A DNA stretch of 64,000 nucleotides, taken from positions 810,501 through 874,500 of the forward strand of contig NZ_JAFN01000001.1 of NCBI RefSeq assembly GCF_000526155.1, given 5' to 3'. The notes beneath the pieces are model-generated. The model ran no database searches. It was given only the letters and a program-made list of their open reading frames with translations, and was not told where the DNA came from. Below are positions 52,214-62,272 of this stretch, in pieces. Within the stretch, counting starts at the first letter, position 1. The number at the start of each line of letters is the position of its first letter. Source of the stretch: Deferrisoma camini S3R1 (GTDB lineage: Bacteria > Desulfobacterota > Deferrisomatia > Deferrisomatales > Deferrisomataceae). The position numbers and the translations under genes were made by a program.

Positions 52214-52632
52214 ACGGATGGTTCCGGGTGATGGACGTGTCCGCCTCGGCCCTGGCGGCCCAGAGGGCCCGCATGGAGGCCGTGGCGTCGAACCTGGCCA
52301 ACGCCGAGACCACCCGCACCCCCGAGGGGGGGCCGTACCGGCGGCGGGACGTGGTGTTCGAGGCCACCCCGGTGGCCGGAACCTTCGACGACGTGTTGGC
52401 CGGGGCCGTGCGGGGGGTTCGGGTGGTGGACGTGGCGGTGGACCAGAGCCCGCCGCGGCTGCGTTACGAGCCGGGCCACCCCGACGCCGACGCCCAGGGG
52501 TTCGTGGCCTACCCCAACGTGGAGGTGCCGGTGGAGATGGTGAACCTGCTGAGCGCGGCCCGGTCGTACGAGGCGAACGTCACCGCGATCGAGGCCACCA
52601 AGAACATGCTGTTGCGGGCCCTGGAGATCTGA
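52210..52632 (+). CDS. flgC: flagellar proximal rod protein FlgC
   Basis: 140 residues. RMEAVASNLANAETTRTPEGGPYRRRDVVFEA is the FlgC signature, and the C-terminal helix VEMVNLLSAARSYEANVTAIEATKNMLLRAL is typical of rod/hook proteins. The start overlaps the flgB stop (ATGA), so the pair is made in step. Confidence 0.96.
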   Translation: MNGWFRVMDVSASALAAQRARMEAVASNLANAETTRTPEGGPYRRRDVVFEATPVAGTFDDVLAGAVRGVRVVDVAVDQSPPRLRYEPGHPDADAQGFVAYPNVEVPVEMVNLLSAARSYEANVTAIEATKNMLLRALEI

Positions 52633-52657
52633 CGAACGGCCCGGAAGGGAGATGGCC

Positions 52658-52948
52658 ATGGTGAAGGAGATCGCAGGGGTCGGCATGCCCCAGGCCGCCG
52701 AGTCCAAGGCCGCGACCGGAGCCAAGCCGGCCAAGGACTTCGGCGAGTTCCTGGCCGAGAGCCTGGAGAAGGTCGACACCCTCCAGCAGGAGGCGGACGC
52801 GGCCGTGACCCGGGCCGCCCAGGGCGAGGGCGACATCCAGGAGGCCATGGTGGCCGTGGAAAAGGCCGACGTGGCGTTCAAGCTCATGATGGAGGTGCGC
52901 CAGAAAATCCTGGACGCGTACCAGGAGATCATGCGGATGCAGGTGTGA
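52658..52948 (+). CDS. fliE: flagellar hook-basal body protein FliE
   Basis: 96 residues if read from the second ATG (52658), which lies at proper distance from AAGGGAG; an ATG at 52652 touches the ribosome site. The FliE C-terminal half is clear (DIQEAMVAVEKADVAFKLMMEVRQKILDAYQEIMRMQV). FliE joins the MS ring to the rod and is among the first exported proteins. Confidence 0.95.
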   Translation: MVKEIAGVGMPQAAESKAATGAKPAKDFGEFLAESLEKVDTLQQEADAAVTRAAQGEGDIQEAMVAVEKADVAFKLMMEVRQKILDAYQEIMRMQV

Positions 52949-53053
52949 CCGGCCACGGGCGCGCAATTGCCACTGGAAATTCGGCCGCAGAACCCGGAAA
53001 CTAAGGGAGAGAAAGCCGAACCGAACCCAGGAATCCGGATGAGAGCCTAGTCC

Positions 53054-54649
53054 ATGGCCTTTTGGGACGCCGGCCTGGCCCAAGCGCGGGAGCTGTGGGG
53101 CAGGCTCACCGCAACCCAGCGGCTCACCCTGGTGGGGGTGACCGCTGCCCTCCTGGCCGGCCTCGCAGCCTTGATGCTGTGGGCCGGTACGCCCGAGTAC
53201 ACCCTCCTGTTCAGCCGCCTCACCCCCGAAGACGCCTACCAGGTCGTGGAGAAGCTGAAGGCCGAGGGAGTCCCCTACCGTCTCGAGTCGGGGGGCACGG
53301 CCGTGTTCGTGCCCGCGGACCGGGTGTACGAGATCCGGCTCCAGTTGGCCGGCGAGGGGATCCCCCAGGGGGGGCTGGTGGGGTACGAGATCTTCGATCG
53401 GTCGAGCTTCGGCATGACCGACTTCGCCCAGCGGGTCAACTACGCCCGGGCGCTGGAGGGAGAGCTGACGCGCACCATCCGGCACATGGAGGGGGTGCAG
53501 GGGGCCCGGGTCCACCTGGTGCTGCCCGAGAAGAAGCTGTTCGAGACCGAGAAGGAGCCGGCTTCGGCGTCGGTGGTGCTCCAGCTGGCTCCCGGCCGGG
53601 CCCTCACCGCCAAGCAGGTGCGCGGCGTGGTGTACCTGGTGTCGTCGAGCGTGGAGGGGCTGTCGCCCGAGCGGGTCACCGTGGTGGACACCCGGGGCAA
53701 CGTGCTGTACCGGCAGGAGGGCGACGAGCCCGGGTTCCTGGCCGCCAGCCAGCTGGAGTACAAGCGGGCGTTCGAAAAGGACATGGAGCGCCGGGTCCGG
53801 GACCTGCTGGAGCGGGTGATGGGCGCGGGCAGCGCGGTGGTCCAGGTGGCGGCCGAGTTTGACTTCTCCCGGGTGGAGGAGACGGCCGAGACCTACGATC
53901 CCGAGGGCGTGGCGGTCCGGAGCGAGGAGCGGGTGAGCGAGACCACCACGGGCCCGACCGGCCCGGCCGGGGTGCCGGGGGTGGCGTCCAACGTGGGGCA
54001 GGGGCCCACGGCGCAGGCGGGGGGCAAGGGGGGCGGGTCGAGCCGGGAGACCGAGACGGTCAACTACGAGGTCTCCAAGCGGGTCACCCGGATGGAGAAG
54101 GGGCCCGGCACCCTGAAGCGTCTGTCGGTGGCGGTGGCCGTGGACGGCACGTACCGGGAGGGGGAGAACGGGCGGGAGTTCGTGCCCCGGTCGGACGAGG
54201 AGCTGGCCCGGCTCAAGGCGCTGGTGGAGAAGGCGGTCGGGGCTGACCCCCAGCGGGGGGACGCGGTCGAGGTGACCAGCATCCCGTTCCAGCCGGGGGA
54301 GGTGGAGGTGGCCCGGGCCGGCCCGTGGTGGACCTCGCCCGAGCTCCTTCCGTACGTGCGCTACGGACTGATCCTCGTGCTGGCCGTGCTGGTGGTGTTC
54401 GGGGTGCTCAAGCCGTTGGTGCGGTGGCTCACCCGCGCGCCCGAGGCCCCCGAGATCACCGAGCCGCTCACCGTGGCCGAGATGGAGAAGCGGCTCGAAG
54501 AGGAGGCCGAGGAGGAGGTTCGTATCGAGGAGGAGGCCCCGACGGAAACGGTGCGCCGCGAGCTGCTGAAACAGCGCCTGTTGGAGATGATCCGACGGGA
54601 GCCCGATGTGGCGGCCCAGCTGATCCGAAGCTGGCTGACGGAGGACTGA
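53054..54649 (+). CDS. fliF: flagellar MS-ring protein FliF
   Basis: 531 residues: membrane helix near 20-42, ring-building motifs (EYTLLFSRLTPEDAYQVVEKLKAEGVPYRLE; GYEIFDRSSFGMTDFAQRVNYARALEGELTRTI), a flexible Gly-rich insert (PTAQAGGKGGGSSRE), a second helix near 435-455 and the C-terminal FliG-binding tail ending LIRSWLTED. It is slightly shorter than the E. coli protein. No strong ribosome site precedes the ATG at 53054. The 105-nt gap upstream has no clear promoter. Confidence 0.96.
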   Translation: MAFWDAGLAQARELWGRLTATQRLTLVGVTAALLAGLAALMLWAGTPEYTLLFSRLTPEDAYQVVEKLKAEGVPYRLESGGTAVFVPADRVYEIRLQLAGEGIPQGGLVGYEIFDRSSFGMTDFAQRVNYARALEGELTRTIRHMEGVQGARVHLVLPEKKLFETEKEPASASVVLQLAPGRALTAKQVRGVVYLVSSSVEGLSPERVTVVDTRGNVLYRQEGDEPGFLAASQLEYKRAFEKDMERRVRDLLERVMGAGSAVVQVAAEFDFSRVEETAETYDPEGVAVRSEERVSETTTGPTGPAGVPGVASNVGQGPTAQAGGKGGGSSRETETVNYEVSKRVTRMEKGPGTLKRLSVAVAVDGTYREGENGREFVPRSDEELARLKALVEKAVGADPQRGDAVEVTSIPFQPGEVEVARAGPWWTSPELLPYVRYGLILVLAVLVVFGVLKPLVRWLTRAPEAPEITEPLTVAEMEKRLEEEAEEEVRIEEEAPTETVRRELLKQRLLEMIRREPDVAAQLIRSWLTED

Positions 54650-54652
54650 GCG

Positions 54653-55663
54653 TTGGCACAGGACGTCCAAGAGATCCCGGGGCTCCGCAAGGCGGCGATC
54701 CTCCTGGTGGCCCTGGGGGAGGAGGCCTCGGAGGCCCTGTTCCCGCACCTGCGGGACGAAGAGATCCAGGAGATCACCCGGGAGGTGGCCGTGCTCGAGA
54801 AGGCCAGCCCGGAAGAGGCCGAGGCGGTGATCGAGGAGTTCCACACCCTGGCCCTGGCCCGATCCTACGTGCTCCAGGGGGGGGTGGAGTTCGCCAAGAA
54901 GATCCTGCGCAAGAGCCTGCCCCCCGAGAGGTGCCGAGAGATCCTGGACCGGCTGGTGAAGTATCTGGACCAGGGCCCCGGGTTCCAGAACCTGCGCAAG
55001 GCGGACCCCCGGCTGCTCAGTAAGATCATCCAGAAGGAACACCCCCAGACCATCGCGTTCATCCTGTCGCACCTGGACGCGGCCAAGGCCGCCCACGCCA
55101 TCTCGAGCCTGCCGAGCGAGCTGCAGGTGGAGGTGGCCCGGAGGATGGCGAGCCTGGAGGAGATCAGCCCCGAGGTGGTGAAGAAGGTCTCGGAGATCCT
55201 GGACAAGAAGATCGCCTCCATGGCCGGCTCGTCCATCGAGGTCCAGGGGGTGAAGACCGTGGCCGAGATCCTGAATCGGATGGGCCGCACCGAGTCCAAG
55301 AACATCCTGGACCGCATGGAGCAGGAGAACCCCGAGCTCGCCGCCCACATCCGGCAGCTCATGTTCGTGTTCGACGACATCCAGTACCTGCCCGACAAGG
55401 CGATCCAGGAGATCCTGAAGCGGGTCGACAAGAACGCCCTGGTGGTGGCCCTGAAGGGCGCGAGCCCCGAGCTCCGGGAGAAGTTCTTCCGGAACATGAG
55501 CTCCCGGGCCGTGGAGACCCTCAAGGAGGAGATGTCCTTCCTGGGGCCGGTCCGGGTGAGCGAGGTCACCGAGGCCCAGTCCACGATCACCGAGATCGTG
55601 CGCCAACTCGAAGAGGAAGGGGTGGTCGTGCTCGCCGGGGGCGATGAGGACGAGTACATCTGA
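54653..55663 (+). CDS. fliG: flagellar motor switch protein FliG
   Basis: 336 residues, usual length, with N-, middle and C-domains: LRKAAILLVALGEEASEALF, the EHPQTIAFILSHL middle-domain motif, and the C-terminal torque helix with charged residues (DKNALVVALKGASPELREKFFRNMSSRAVETLKEE). TTG start at 54653, 4 nt from the fliF stop, with GGAGG upstream. It couples MS ring, switch and stator. Confidence 0.97.
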   Translation: MAQDVQEIPGLRKAAILLVALGEEASEALFPHLRDEEIQEITREVAVLEKASPEEAEAVIEEFHTLALARSYVLQGGVEFAKKILRKSLPPERCREILDRLVKYLDQGPGFQNLRKADPRLLSKIIQKEHPQTIAFILSHLDAAKAAHAISSLPSELQVEVARRMASLEEISPEVVKKVSEILDKKIASMAGSSIEVQGVKTVAEILNRMGRTESKNILDRMEQENPELAAHIRQLMFVFDDIQYLPDKAIQEILKRVDKNALVVALKGASPELREKFFRNMSSRAVETLKEEMSFLGPVRVSEVTEAQSTITEIVRQLEEEGVVVLAGGDEDEYI

Positions 55664-55742
55664 GCCGCACCCCCTGCGGCAACCCGCCGCTCCGGCCCGA
55701 TCGGGTCGGCCCCCCCCACACGAAGACAAGGGACCGGTCCCC

Positions 55743-56498
55743 ATGGGCGAAAAGTCCTCCCCCCCGATTCGACCGTTTCGATGGGCCGACCTGGAGGCCG
55801 ATTCCGTCGGCGCCGAGGGGCCGCAGGCCGCCCGGGGGGACGGGGTGCGTCGGTTCGAGCCCCAGGCCTTCGAAGATCGCGCCGACGAACCGCGGGGCAG
55901 CGAGGGATCGGCCGACCCCCGGGCGCCCGCCGACGGGGCGGCCCCCCCGGATCCCCTGGCGCGGGCCCGGGAGGAGGCCGAGCAGATCCTGCTGCGGGCC
56001 CGGGAGGAGGCCGGCAGGATCCGGGCCGCCGCCCGGGAGGAGGGGATCCGGCAGGGCCGGGAGGAGGCCCGGGCCGAGGCGGCCGAGCGGGCCGAGGCCC
56101 TGGAGGCCCTGCTGAGGGAGCTGGCCGGGTGGAAACCCCGGCTGTACGAGGAGGCTCGGGCCCAGGTGCTGGAGCTGGTTCTGGAGCTGGTGCGAAAGAT
56201 GCTGGGGCCGCTCTCCGAACAGTGTGAAGGGACCGTGGTGCACGTGGTGGGGCGGGCCCTCCAGGCCCTGGCCGACCGGGAGCAGGTCACGGTGCGCGTG
56301 CACCCCACCGACCTGGAGGCGGTGGTGGAGGCCAAACCGACCCTGCTGGAGGCCGTGGACGGGATCCGCCAGCTCACCGTGGTGGAGGACCCGTCGGTGG
56401 GCCGGGGAGGGTGCCGGGTCCAGACGCCCACGGCGGAGATCGACGCCCGGCTGGACACCCAGCTCGAAGAGCTGGTCCGCGTGCTGCGGGGCGCCTGA
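55743..56498 (+). CDS. fliH: flagellar export regulator FliH
   Basis: About 251 residues. An acidic, variable N-terminal part is followed by a coiled coil with repeated AREEA units and small-residue spacing ([21 protein letters not shown]), then the FliH C-terminal domain ([48 protein letters not shown]). FliH holds the FliI ATPase inactive and guides it to the gate. ATG at 55743; an upstream in-frame ATG overlaps fliG. Its end overlaps fliI as TGATG. Confidence 0.9.
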   Translation: MGEKSSPPIRPFRWADLEADSVGAEGPQAARGDGVRRFEPQAFEDRADEPRGSEGSADPRAPADGAAPPDPLARAREEAEQILLRAREEAGRIRAAAREEGIRQGREEARAEAAERAEALEALLRELAGWKPRLYEEARAQVLELVLELVRKMLGPLSEQCEGTVVHVVGRALQALADREQVTVRVHPTDLEAVVEAKPTLLEAVDGIRQLTVVEDPSVGRGGCRVQTPTAEIDARLDTQLEELVRVLRGA

Positions 56499-57835
56499 TG
56501 GGGTTGGACTTCGCGGCCGAGATCGAGGCGGTCCGCGAGGCGGACCTGCTGCGGCCCTACGGCAAGGTGCTGCAGGTGGTGGGCATGGTGGTGGAGGCCT
56601 CCGGCCCGGCGGCCCCGGTGGGGGACATCTGCCTCGTGTACCCGGAACAGGGGGGGCTCGAGCGGGACCGGGCGATCCCGTGCGAGGTGGTGGGGTTCCG
56701 GGAGGGACGGATCCTGCTGATGCCCTACGGCGAGATGCGGGGCATCCAGCCGGGAAGCCGGGTGGTGGCCACCCGCACCCAGAGCCTGTGCCAGGTCGGG
56801 GAGGAGCTCCTCGGCCGGGTCATCGACGGCACCGGAAACCCCATCGACGGAAAGGGACCGGCCCGCTGCCGCCGGAAGTACCCCTTGTACGGCCGCGACA
56901 TCAACCCCATCGCCCGGGCCCGGATCCAAGATCCCCTGTCCACCGGGATCAAGGCGATCGACGGGCTCCTCACCCTGGGCAAGGGCCAGCGCATGGGCAT
57001 CTTCGCCGGGAGCGGGGTGGGAAAGAGCGTCACGCTCGGCATCATCGCCCGCAACACCTCGGCCGACGTGAACGTGATCGCCCTGATCGGCGAGCGGGGC
57101 CGGGAGGTGCGGGAGTTCATCGAGCGGGACCTGGGGGAGGAGGGACTCCGCCGGTCGGTGGTGGTGGTGAGCACCTCGGAGAAGTCCCCCCTGGTCAAGG
57201 CCCGGGGGGCCCTGGTGGCCACCACGGTGGCCGAGTACTTCCGGGATCAGGGGATGGACGTGCTGCTGCTGATGGACTCGGTGACCCGGTTCGCCATGGC
57301 TCTGCGGGAGGTGGGGCTGGCCATCGGAGAGCCCCCCACCACCAAAGGATACACGCCCAGCGTGTTCGCGGCCCTGCCCCGGCTGATGGAGCGGGCCGGG
57401 ATGGGGGAGGGGGGAAAGGGCTCGATCACCGGGCTGTACACGGTTCTGGTGGAGGGGGACGACATGAACGACCCGGTGGCGGACACGGTGCGCTCGATCC
57501 TGGACGGCCACGTGGTGCTGTCGCGGGACCTGGCGGCCCGCAACCACTACCCGCCCATCGACGTGCTGACCTCGGCCAGCCGGTTGATGATGGAGGTGGC
57601 GTCCCCCCGGCACCGCCGGGCCGCGGCCCGCATGAAGAGCCTGCTGGCGGCGTACCGGGAGGCCGAGGACCTGATCAACATCGGGGCCTACCGGGAGGGC
57701 TCGAACCCGCTCGTGGACGAGGCCCTGGAGAAGCGCGAGGCCATGCGGGAGTTCCTGACCCAGGGCATCGAGGAGTCGTGGACCCTGGAGCAGGCGGTGG
57801 ACCGCCTGGCCGAGATGTTCCCCGAGGTGACGTAG
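56498..57835 (+). CDS. fliI: flagellar export ATPase FliI
   Basis: 445 residues, F1-beta-like. P-loop AGSGVGKS at 170-177, [36 protein letters not shown] and the ring interface [28 protein letters not shown]. It energises substrate unloading at the export gate. The start at 56498 overlaps the fliH stop; fliJ begins 1 nt after its stop. Confidence 0.97.
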   Translation: MGLDFAAEIEAVREADLLRPYGKVLQVVGMVVEASGPAAPVGDICLVYPEQGGLERDRAIPCEVVGFREGRILLMPYGEMRGIQPGSRVVATRTQSLCQVGEELLGRVIDGTGNPIDGKGPARCRRKYPLYGRDINPIARARIQDPLSTGIKAIDGLLTLGKGQRMGIFAGSGVGKSVTLGIIARNTSADVNVIALIGERGREVREFIERDLGEEGLRRSVVVVSTSEKSPLVKARGALVATTVAEYFRDQGMDVLLLMDSVTRFAMALREVGLAIGEPPTTKGYTPSVFAALPRLMERAGMGEGGKGSITGLYTVLVEGDDMNDPVADTVRSILDGHVVLSRDLAARNHYPPIDVLTSASRLMMEVASPRHRRAAARMKSLLAAYREAEDLINIGAYREGSNPLVDEALEKREAMREFLTQGIEESWTLEQAVDRLAEMFPEVT

Positions 57836-57836
57836 C

Positions 57837-58298
57837 ATGGCGTTTCGGTTCCGCCTGGAGAAGGTGCTGTCGGTGCGGCGCAGCGAGGAGGAGGAGGCCG
57901 AGCGCCGCCACGCCGAGGCGCGGCGTGCGAGGGCCCGGGCCGTGGCGGCCCTGGAGCGGGCGCGGGCGGAGCTGGGCCGGGCCCACGAGCGGCTCGACGA
58001 CCTGAAGCGGGGCGGGGAGCTCACCGCGGAGGACCTGTACCTCCACGCGAGCCACGTGGCCGGACTCCGGCGCCGGGTGGAGGCGGCCGCCACGGAGGTG
58101 CGGGCCGCCGAGGCCCGGGTTCGGGAGACCCACCAGGCGCTGCTCGAGGCCCATCAGGCCCGGGAGGCGTTGGAGAAGCTCCGGGAGCGGGAGGAGACCC
58201 GGTGGCGCGAGGCCGAGCGTCGCAGGGAGACCCGGATCCTGGACGAGATCGCCCTCAGCCGCCGCTCGACCGGCGAGGAGGAACGCCATGGCCCGTGA
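57837..58298 (+). CDS. fliJ: flagellar export chaperone FliJ
   Basis: 153 residues, almost entirely an antiparallel coiled coil (FRLEKVLSVRRSEEEEAERRHAEARRARARAV). FliJ binds the FliI ring and FlhA. It overlaps the following MotE-like gene by 11 nt. Position directly after fliI confirms the call despite low sequence conservation of the family. Confidence 0.9.
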   Translation: MAFRFRLEKVLSVRRSEEEEAERRHAEARRARARAVAALERARAELGRAHERLDDLKRGGELTAEDLYLHASHVAGLRRRVEAAATEVRAAEARVRETHQALLEAHQAREALEKLREREETRWREAERRRETRILDEIALSRRSTGEEERHGP

Positions 58299-58836
58299 GG
58301 TCCGGTTTTTGGCCCCCCTGGTCCTGGGTTTGACCCTGGCACCGGCCGCCCCCGCCCCCGCCCAGCCGCAGAATCCCGCGAAGGAACAGGAATCCCCCCA
58401 GACCCTCCAAGCGAAGGCCCGCCTCTTGCAGGAGCTGGATCGGCGAATCGAGGAGCGTCGCCGGGAGCTCGCGCAGCAGGAGGAGTCCCTGGAGGCGCTC
58501 CGCAGGGCGATCGAGGCCGCCCGTCAGGCCCTGGCCGACGAGGCGGAACGGCTCGAGGCCCTGAAACGGGAGGTCGAGCAGGCCATCGTCCGCCGGCAGA
58601 AGGCGGAGGACGCCCGGCTCGACCAGATCGCCAAGGTGTACGGGGCCATGAAACCCCGGGAGGCTGCCCAGGCCCTGGAGGGCCTGGGGGACGACATGGC
58701 GGTGGCGATCCTGGAGCGCCTGCCCGGCCGGGCCGTGGGGAAGATCTTCGACCTCATGAACAAGGACCGGGTCCGGGAGTTGACCCGCCGCCTCGAGGAG
58801 GGACGCGCTCCCTCCCCCTCCGCCCCCTCGCGCTAG
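58288..58836 (+). CDS. MotE-like periplasmic protein (MgtE-N domain)
   Basis: 182 residues: an N-terminal signal or anchor (APLVLGLTLAPAAPAPAQ), a long coiled coil (about 40-110), and a C-terminal MgtE-N-like domain (QIAKVYGAMKPREAAQALEGLGDDMAVAILERLPGRAVGKIFDLMN). This layout matches MotE/FlaA-locus proteins, which in other bacteria stabilise periplasmic motor proteins such as MotC. A GGGGCGG-type stem without T-run lies after the stop (58859-58870). Confidence 0.8.
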   Translation: MAREVRFLAPLVLGLTLAPAAPAPAQPQNPAKEQESPQTLQAKARLLQELDRRIEERRRELAQQEESLEALRRAIEAARQALADEAERLEALKREVEQAIVRRQKAEDARLDQIAKVYGAMKPREAAQALEGLGDDMAVAILERLPGRAVGKIFDLMNKDRVRELTRRLEEGRAPSPSAPSR

Positions 58837-58987
58837 CCCTCCCCCCCTTTTCCGCCCCTCCGGGGCGGATCCTTCCCCGTCTCCCTCGGCGACCCGAGCC
58901 CGGACGCCCGCACCCCTGCGGCCGGATGAGGGGAAACGACGCCCCCCTTCCGGACGAGCACCCACCCGAGACGGCAAAGGAGTGCCC

Positions 58988-60301
58988 ATGGAAGTCGCAC
59001 AGGTGGCCGTGAGTTCGTTGCCGGTGGCCGACGGGAAGCCGGGGGCCGGGGATCCCCCCCAGGGGGTCGACGCGTTCTGGGCCGCCCTGGCGCAGAGCCT
59101 GGCCGGTGCCGTGTCGCCCGGCCCGGTCCGCGTGGACCCGGGTCAGGGGGTACCCGGCGCCGAGCCCCCGGCCGACGGCCCCGCCGCGGACGCGACGGGC
59201 GTGCCCCCGGAAGAGGGCGAAACGGAAGGGCCCGGGCAGACGGCGGCCTGGGTCGTGGTCACGGTTCCGGCCGAGGCCGTGGGCATCGAACCGGAGGAGC
59301 CGGGGGAGGAGGACTCCCCGCCTCCCGCCCCCCGGGAGCCGGCCTCGGAAAAGGGGACGGGGCTCGGGGAGCCGGTCGCACCGGCGGCGACCGTCCTCCT
59401 GGTCCCGGACCCTGCGCAGACCGCGGGAACGGGCCGGCCGCCGACCGGGGAGAAGGGACGGCCGGCCCCCGAGGGGGCCGGCGCCACGTCCGAGCAGGGC
59501 CCGGAGGGCCCGCCCGAGGCGAGGCGGATCGGCGACCGCACCCGGGCCGAACGGCTGTGGGGGTTCTGGGCACGAAGGGGCGGCGGGCGCCAGGGGGATC
59601 GGGGGCTTCGCCCGGGTGAGGGCGGTCCCATCGGGCCGGAGCAGGGCGCGCGGGCACCGGAACCGGCCTCACCGGGGGATCGGCCGGCCGAGGCCCGAGG
59701 CCCGTCGCCCAGGTTCGGCGGAGCCCTGGCGGCGTCGTCCCCTGCCGACCGCCCCACGGCCAGGGAGGGGGGGGAGCGCCCCGGGGCCGGCGAGGACGCC
59801 AAAGGGGCCGGGGCGGGGTCTCCCGCGCCCCACTCGGCGGCGAGCCCCCCGAACCGGGGCCCGGCCTCGGCCTCCGGCTCGCCCGAGGCGTCGCGTCCCC
59901 ACGCCGGCCGGCCGGTGGAGCAGGCGGCCCAGGCCGTGCGGCTGGCGGTGCACCGGGGCGGTGAACGGGTCACGGTCCAGCTGGAGCCCGAGCATCTGGG
60001 GCGGATTCACGTGGAGGTGGTGCGAGAGGGTGCCGGGTTGTCGGCGCAGATCCGGGTGGAGACCCCCCAGGCGCACCAGCTCCTCGCGGCCGAGCTTCCG
60101 GCCCTGCGTGCGGCGGCCGAGGCCCGCCAGGTGCCGCTGGTCCACGTGACCGTGGAGTTGGATCACGGGCAGGGGCGGGGCGAGGGGGGGGACCCCGGAC
60201 CCCGCCGCCGGCACCGGCGGCCGGCCGCGCTCGAGCCAGCCGAGGATGAGGTTGCCGCAGGAACGGCCTGGATGCCTTGGGGGTTCGAGGCGAGAATCTA
60301 A
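58988..60301 (+). CDS. fliK: flagellar hook-length control protein FliK
   Basis: 437 residues. The first 300 are Pro/Gly/Ala-rich and disordered, as in FliK rulers; the last 110 form the Flg_hook domain (AVRLAVHRGGERVTVQLEPEHLGRIHVEVVREGAGLSAQIRVETPQAHQLL). It measures hook length and switches export specificity. ATG at 58988 follows AAAGGAG at 5 nt spacing; a GTG at 58982 touches that site. The position between MotE-like and flgD genes fits. Confidence 0.9.
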   Translation: MEVAQVAVSSLPVADGKPGAGDPPQGVDAFWAALAQSLAGAVSPGPVRVDPGQGVPGAEPPADGPAADATGVPPEEGETEGPGQTAAWVVVTVPAEAVGIEPEEPGEEDSPPPAPREPASEKGTGLGEPVAPAATVLLVPDPAQTAGTGRPPTGEKGRPAPEGAGATSEQGPEGPPEARRIGDRTRAERLWGFWARRGGGRQGDRGLRPGEGGPIGPEQGARAPEPASPGDRPAEARGPSPRFGGALAASSPADRPTAREGGERPGAGEDAKGAGAGSPAPHSAASPPNRGPASASGSPEASRPHAGRPVEQAAQAVRLAVHRGGERVTVQLEPEHLGRIHVEVVREGAGLSAQIRVETPQAHQLLAAELPALRAAAEARQVPLVHVTVELDHGQGRGEGGDPGPRRRHRRPAALEPAEDEVAAGTAWMPWGFEARI

Positions 60302-60322
60302 AGTGCTTTCGGAGGTTGTGTC

Positions 60323-60763
60323 ATGGACATTTCCGTCGTATCGGGCCCGGCCGGCGTCGCGCCGGCCGACATCGAAACCGGCCGAAACGCCCAACCCATC
60401 GCGGACTTCCAGGACTTCCTGAAGCTGTTCGTGTCCCAGCTGAAGTACCAGGACCCCTTGAGTCCCACGGGCAGCGAGGAGTTCCTGGCCGAGACCGCCC
60501 AGTTCTCCACCGTGGAGCAGCTGGTCAACCTGAACCGAAGGGCCGAGGCGGCGGTCCAGGGGGGCGAGGTGCTGCGGCGGGCCACCGCGGCGGCGTATCT
60601 GGGCCGCACGGTGACCGCCTCGATCTCCGGGGAGGGGGGCGACACCGTGGTCACGGGGCGGGTGACCGCGATCGAGTTCGCGGACGACGGGGCCGTGTTA
60701 CTGGGCCTGGACGACGGGCAGGAGGTGCCGCTGGCCGACGTGGTGCACGTGGCCGGCGGATGA
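60323..60763 (+). CDS. flgD: flagellar hook-capping protein FlgD
   Basis: 146 residues, a short FlgD. The conserved N-terminal export region is clear (DFLKLFVSQLKYQDPLSPTGSEEFLAETAQFSTVEQLVNLN), followed by a reduced Tudor/Fn3-like part (YLGRTVTASISGEGG). It lacks the extended C-terminal domain of the E. coli protein. A CGGAGG ribosome site precedes the ATG. Confidence 0.93.
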   Translation: MDISVVSGPAGVAPADIETGRNAQPIADFQDFLKLFVSQLKYQDPLSPTGSEEFLAETAQFSTVEQLVNLNRRAEAAVQGGEVLRRATAAAYLGRTVTASISGEGGDTVVTGRVTAIEFADDGAVLLGLDDGQEVPLADVVHVAGG

Positions 60764-60796
60764 CCGTTTGGATCCTCACACACAGGAGGTGGACCC

Positions 60797-62269
60797 ATGC
60801 TTCGCTCCTTCTACTCCGGCATTGCGGGCCTCCGGAACCACCAGGAGGCCATGGACGTCATCGGGAACAACATCGCCAACGTGAACACCCCGGGGTTCAA
60901 GGGGAGCCGGACCACGTTCATGGAGGCGTTGAGCCAGACCCTCCAGGGGGCCCGAGAGGCTTCGAACGCGCTGGGCGGGCGCAACCCCGTCCAGATCGGG
61001 CTGGGCATGACCGTGGCGGCCATCGACAAGAATATGAGCCAGGGGGCGCTCCAGTCCACCGGGAACAACCTGGACCTGGCCATCGAGGGCCAAGGGTTCT
61101 TCATCGTGGGGCAGGGGGACAACTACTTCTACAGCCGGGCCGGCGCGTTCCAGGTGGACGACGAGTTCAACCTGGTGACGAACACCGGCGACCGGGTGTT
61201 CGGGTGGATCGACAGCGACCAGAACGGGGTGGTGGACCCGGAGCGGGACGTACTCGGGTTCATCAACCTCGACCGCCGCGGGGACGGCCAGATCACCAAC
61301 GTGCTCGCCAGCGCCACCCCCGCGGTGAACGGCCCCAACCTGGGGGATGCTTCCCTCGGGCCGGTCACCACCTTCCCCACCACCGTGACGGACGAGTGGC
61401 GGATCGAGTGCACGGACGCCACCACCGGTGAGTTCACGGTCACGGGGGCCCGCAGCGGGGTGCAGGGAACGGTGCGGGTGGGGGAGACCTTCACGGATCC
61501 GGACCTGGGCACCTTCGTGGTGAACGGGGGAACGCCGGCGAAGGCCAGCCTGTCGCTCGACAGCAACGGCGACGGCACCGCCATCGTGCTGACGGCCGTG
61601 GAGTACGGCGCCGGAGGGAACGACATCCACGTGGAGTTCGTGAACGAGGGCCCCAACCGCAGCCTGGGGGTGAGCGTCAGCGGAACCAAGATCACGGTGA
61701 GCCTGGGCACGGACAACCTCGGCCGCGTGACGAGCACCGAGCAGGACGTGGTGGACGCCATCAACAACCATCCCCAGGCCCGGGACATGGTGGAGGCCAG
61801 CGGAGGGGGCACCTCGCCGGCCCAGGCCACCATCGACCGGTACCTCCAAGGGGGCAGCGGGCCGAACGAGGGGGACTACTTCACCCTGACCACCACCGCC
61901 CCGGGGGGGGCCGCCCTGGAGAACCTGACCGTGAGCCGGGACGGCGCGATCATCGGGATCTTCGAGAACGGCACCACCGAGGAGATCGCCCGGGTGGCCC
62001 TGGGGCTCGTGCCCAACCCCCAGGGGTTGCTCGCGATGGGGGGCGGGAAGTTCGCCGAGTCGCCGACCTCGGGCTCCGGGTTTCCGCCGGTGATGCCGGG
62101 CAGCGGGGGGGCCGGCACGGTGGCCTCCGGGTTCCTCGAGATGTCCAACGTGGACCTGACCCGGGAGTTCACCGACATGATCGTGACCCAGAGGGGTTTC
62201 CAGGCCAACTCCCGGATCATCACCACCAGCGACGAGATGCTCCAGGACCTCCTTGCATTGAAGCGGTAA
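60797..62269 (+). CDS. flgE: flagellar hook protein FlgE
   Basis: 490 residues. N-terminal hook motif SFYSGIAGLRNHQEAMDVIGNNIANVNTPGFKGSRTTF, the beta core around LDLAIEGQGFFIV, a large variable D2/D3 insert (about 190-370) and the C-terminal helix VDLTREFTDMIVTQRGFQANSRIITTSDEMLQDLLALKR. A very strong ribosome site (AGGAGGTGG) suits a high-copy structural protein. It ends the first flagellar operon at the 62300 terminator. Confidence 0.96.
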   Translation: MLRSFYSGIAGLRNHQEAMDVIGNNIANVNTPGFKGSRTTFMEALSQTLQGAREASNALGGRNPVQIGLGMTVAAIDKNMSQGALQSTGNNLDLAIEGQGFFIVGQGDNYFYSRAGAFQVDDEFNLVTNTGDRVFGWIDSDQNGVVDPERDVLGFINLDRRGDGQITNVLASATPAVNGPNLGDASLGPVTTFPTTVTDEWRIECTDATTGEFTVTGARSGVQGTVRVGETFTDPDLGTFVVNGGTPAKASLSLDSNGDGTAIVLTAVEYGAGGNDIHVEFVNEGPNRSLGVSVSGTKITVSLGTDNLGRVTSTEQDVVDAINNHPQARDMVEASGGGTSPAQATIDRYLQGGSGPNEGDYFTLTTTAPGGAALENLTVSRDGAIIGIFENGTTEEIARVALGLVPNPQGLLAMGGGKFAESPTSGSGFPPVMPGSGGAGTVASGFLEMSNVDLTREFTDMIVTQRGFQANSRIITTSDEMLQDLLALKR

Positions 62270-62272
62270 CGG

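Noticed and set aside
52580-58093. Very long open frame on the strand opposite the flgB-fliI genes; similar ones oppose nifJ and the 4.8-8.2 kb genes.
   Set aside because: Such antisense frames are expected in GC-rich DNA with strong third-position GC. They have no ribosome sites or domains and oppose well-recognised proteins.
58837-58987. GC stem (CCGCCCC/GGGGCGG) after the MotE-like gene as a terminator.
   Set aside because: No T-tract follows, and fliK begins soon after with a good ribosome site, so read-through is likely.
60303-60326. TAAAGTGC upstream of flgD as a sigma28 -35 element.
   Set aside because: No matching -10 element at 11 nt spacing; it overlaps the ribosome site of flgD.
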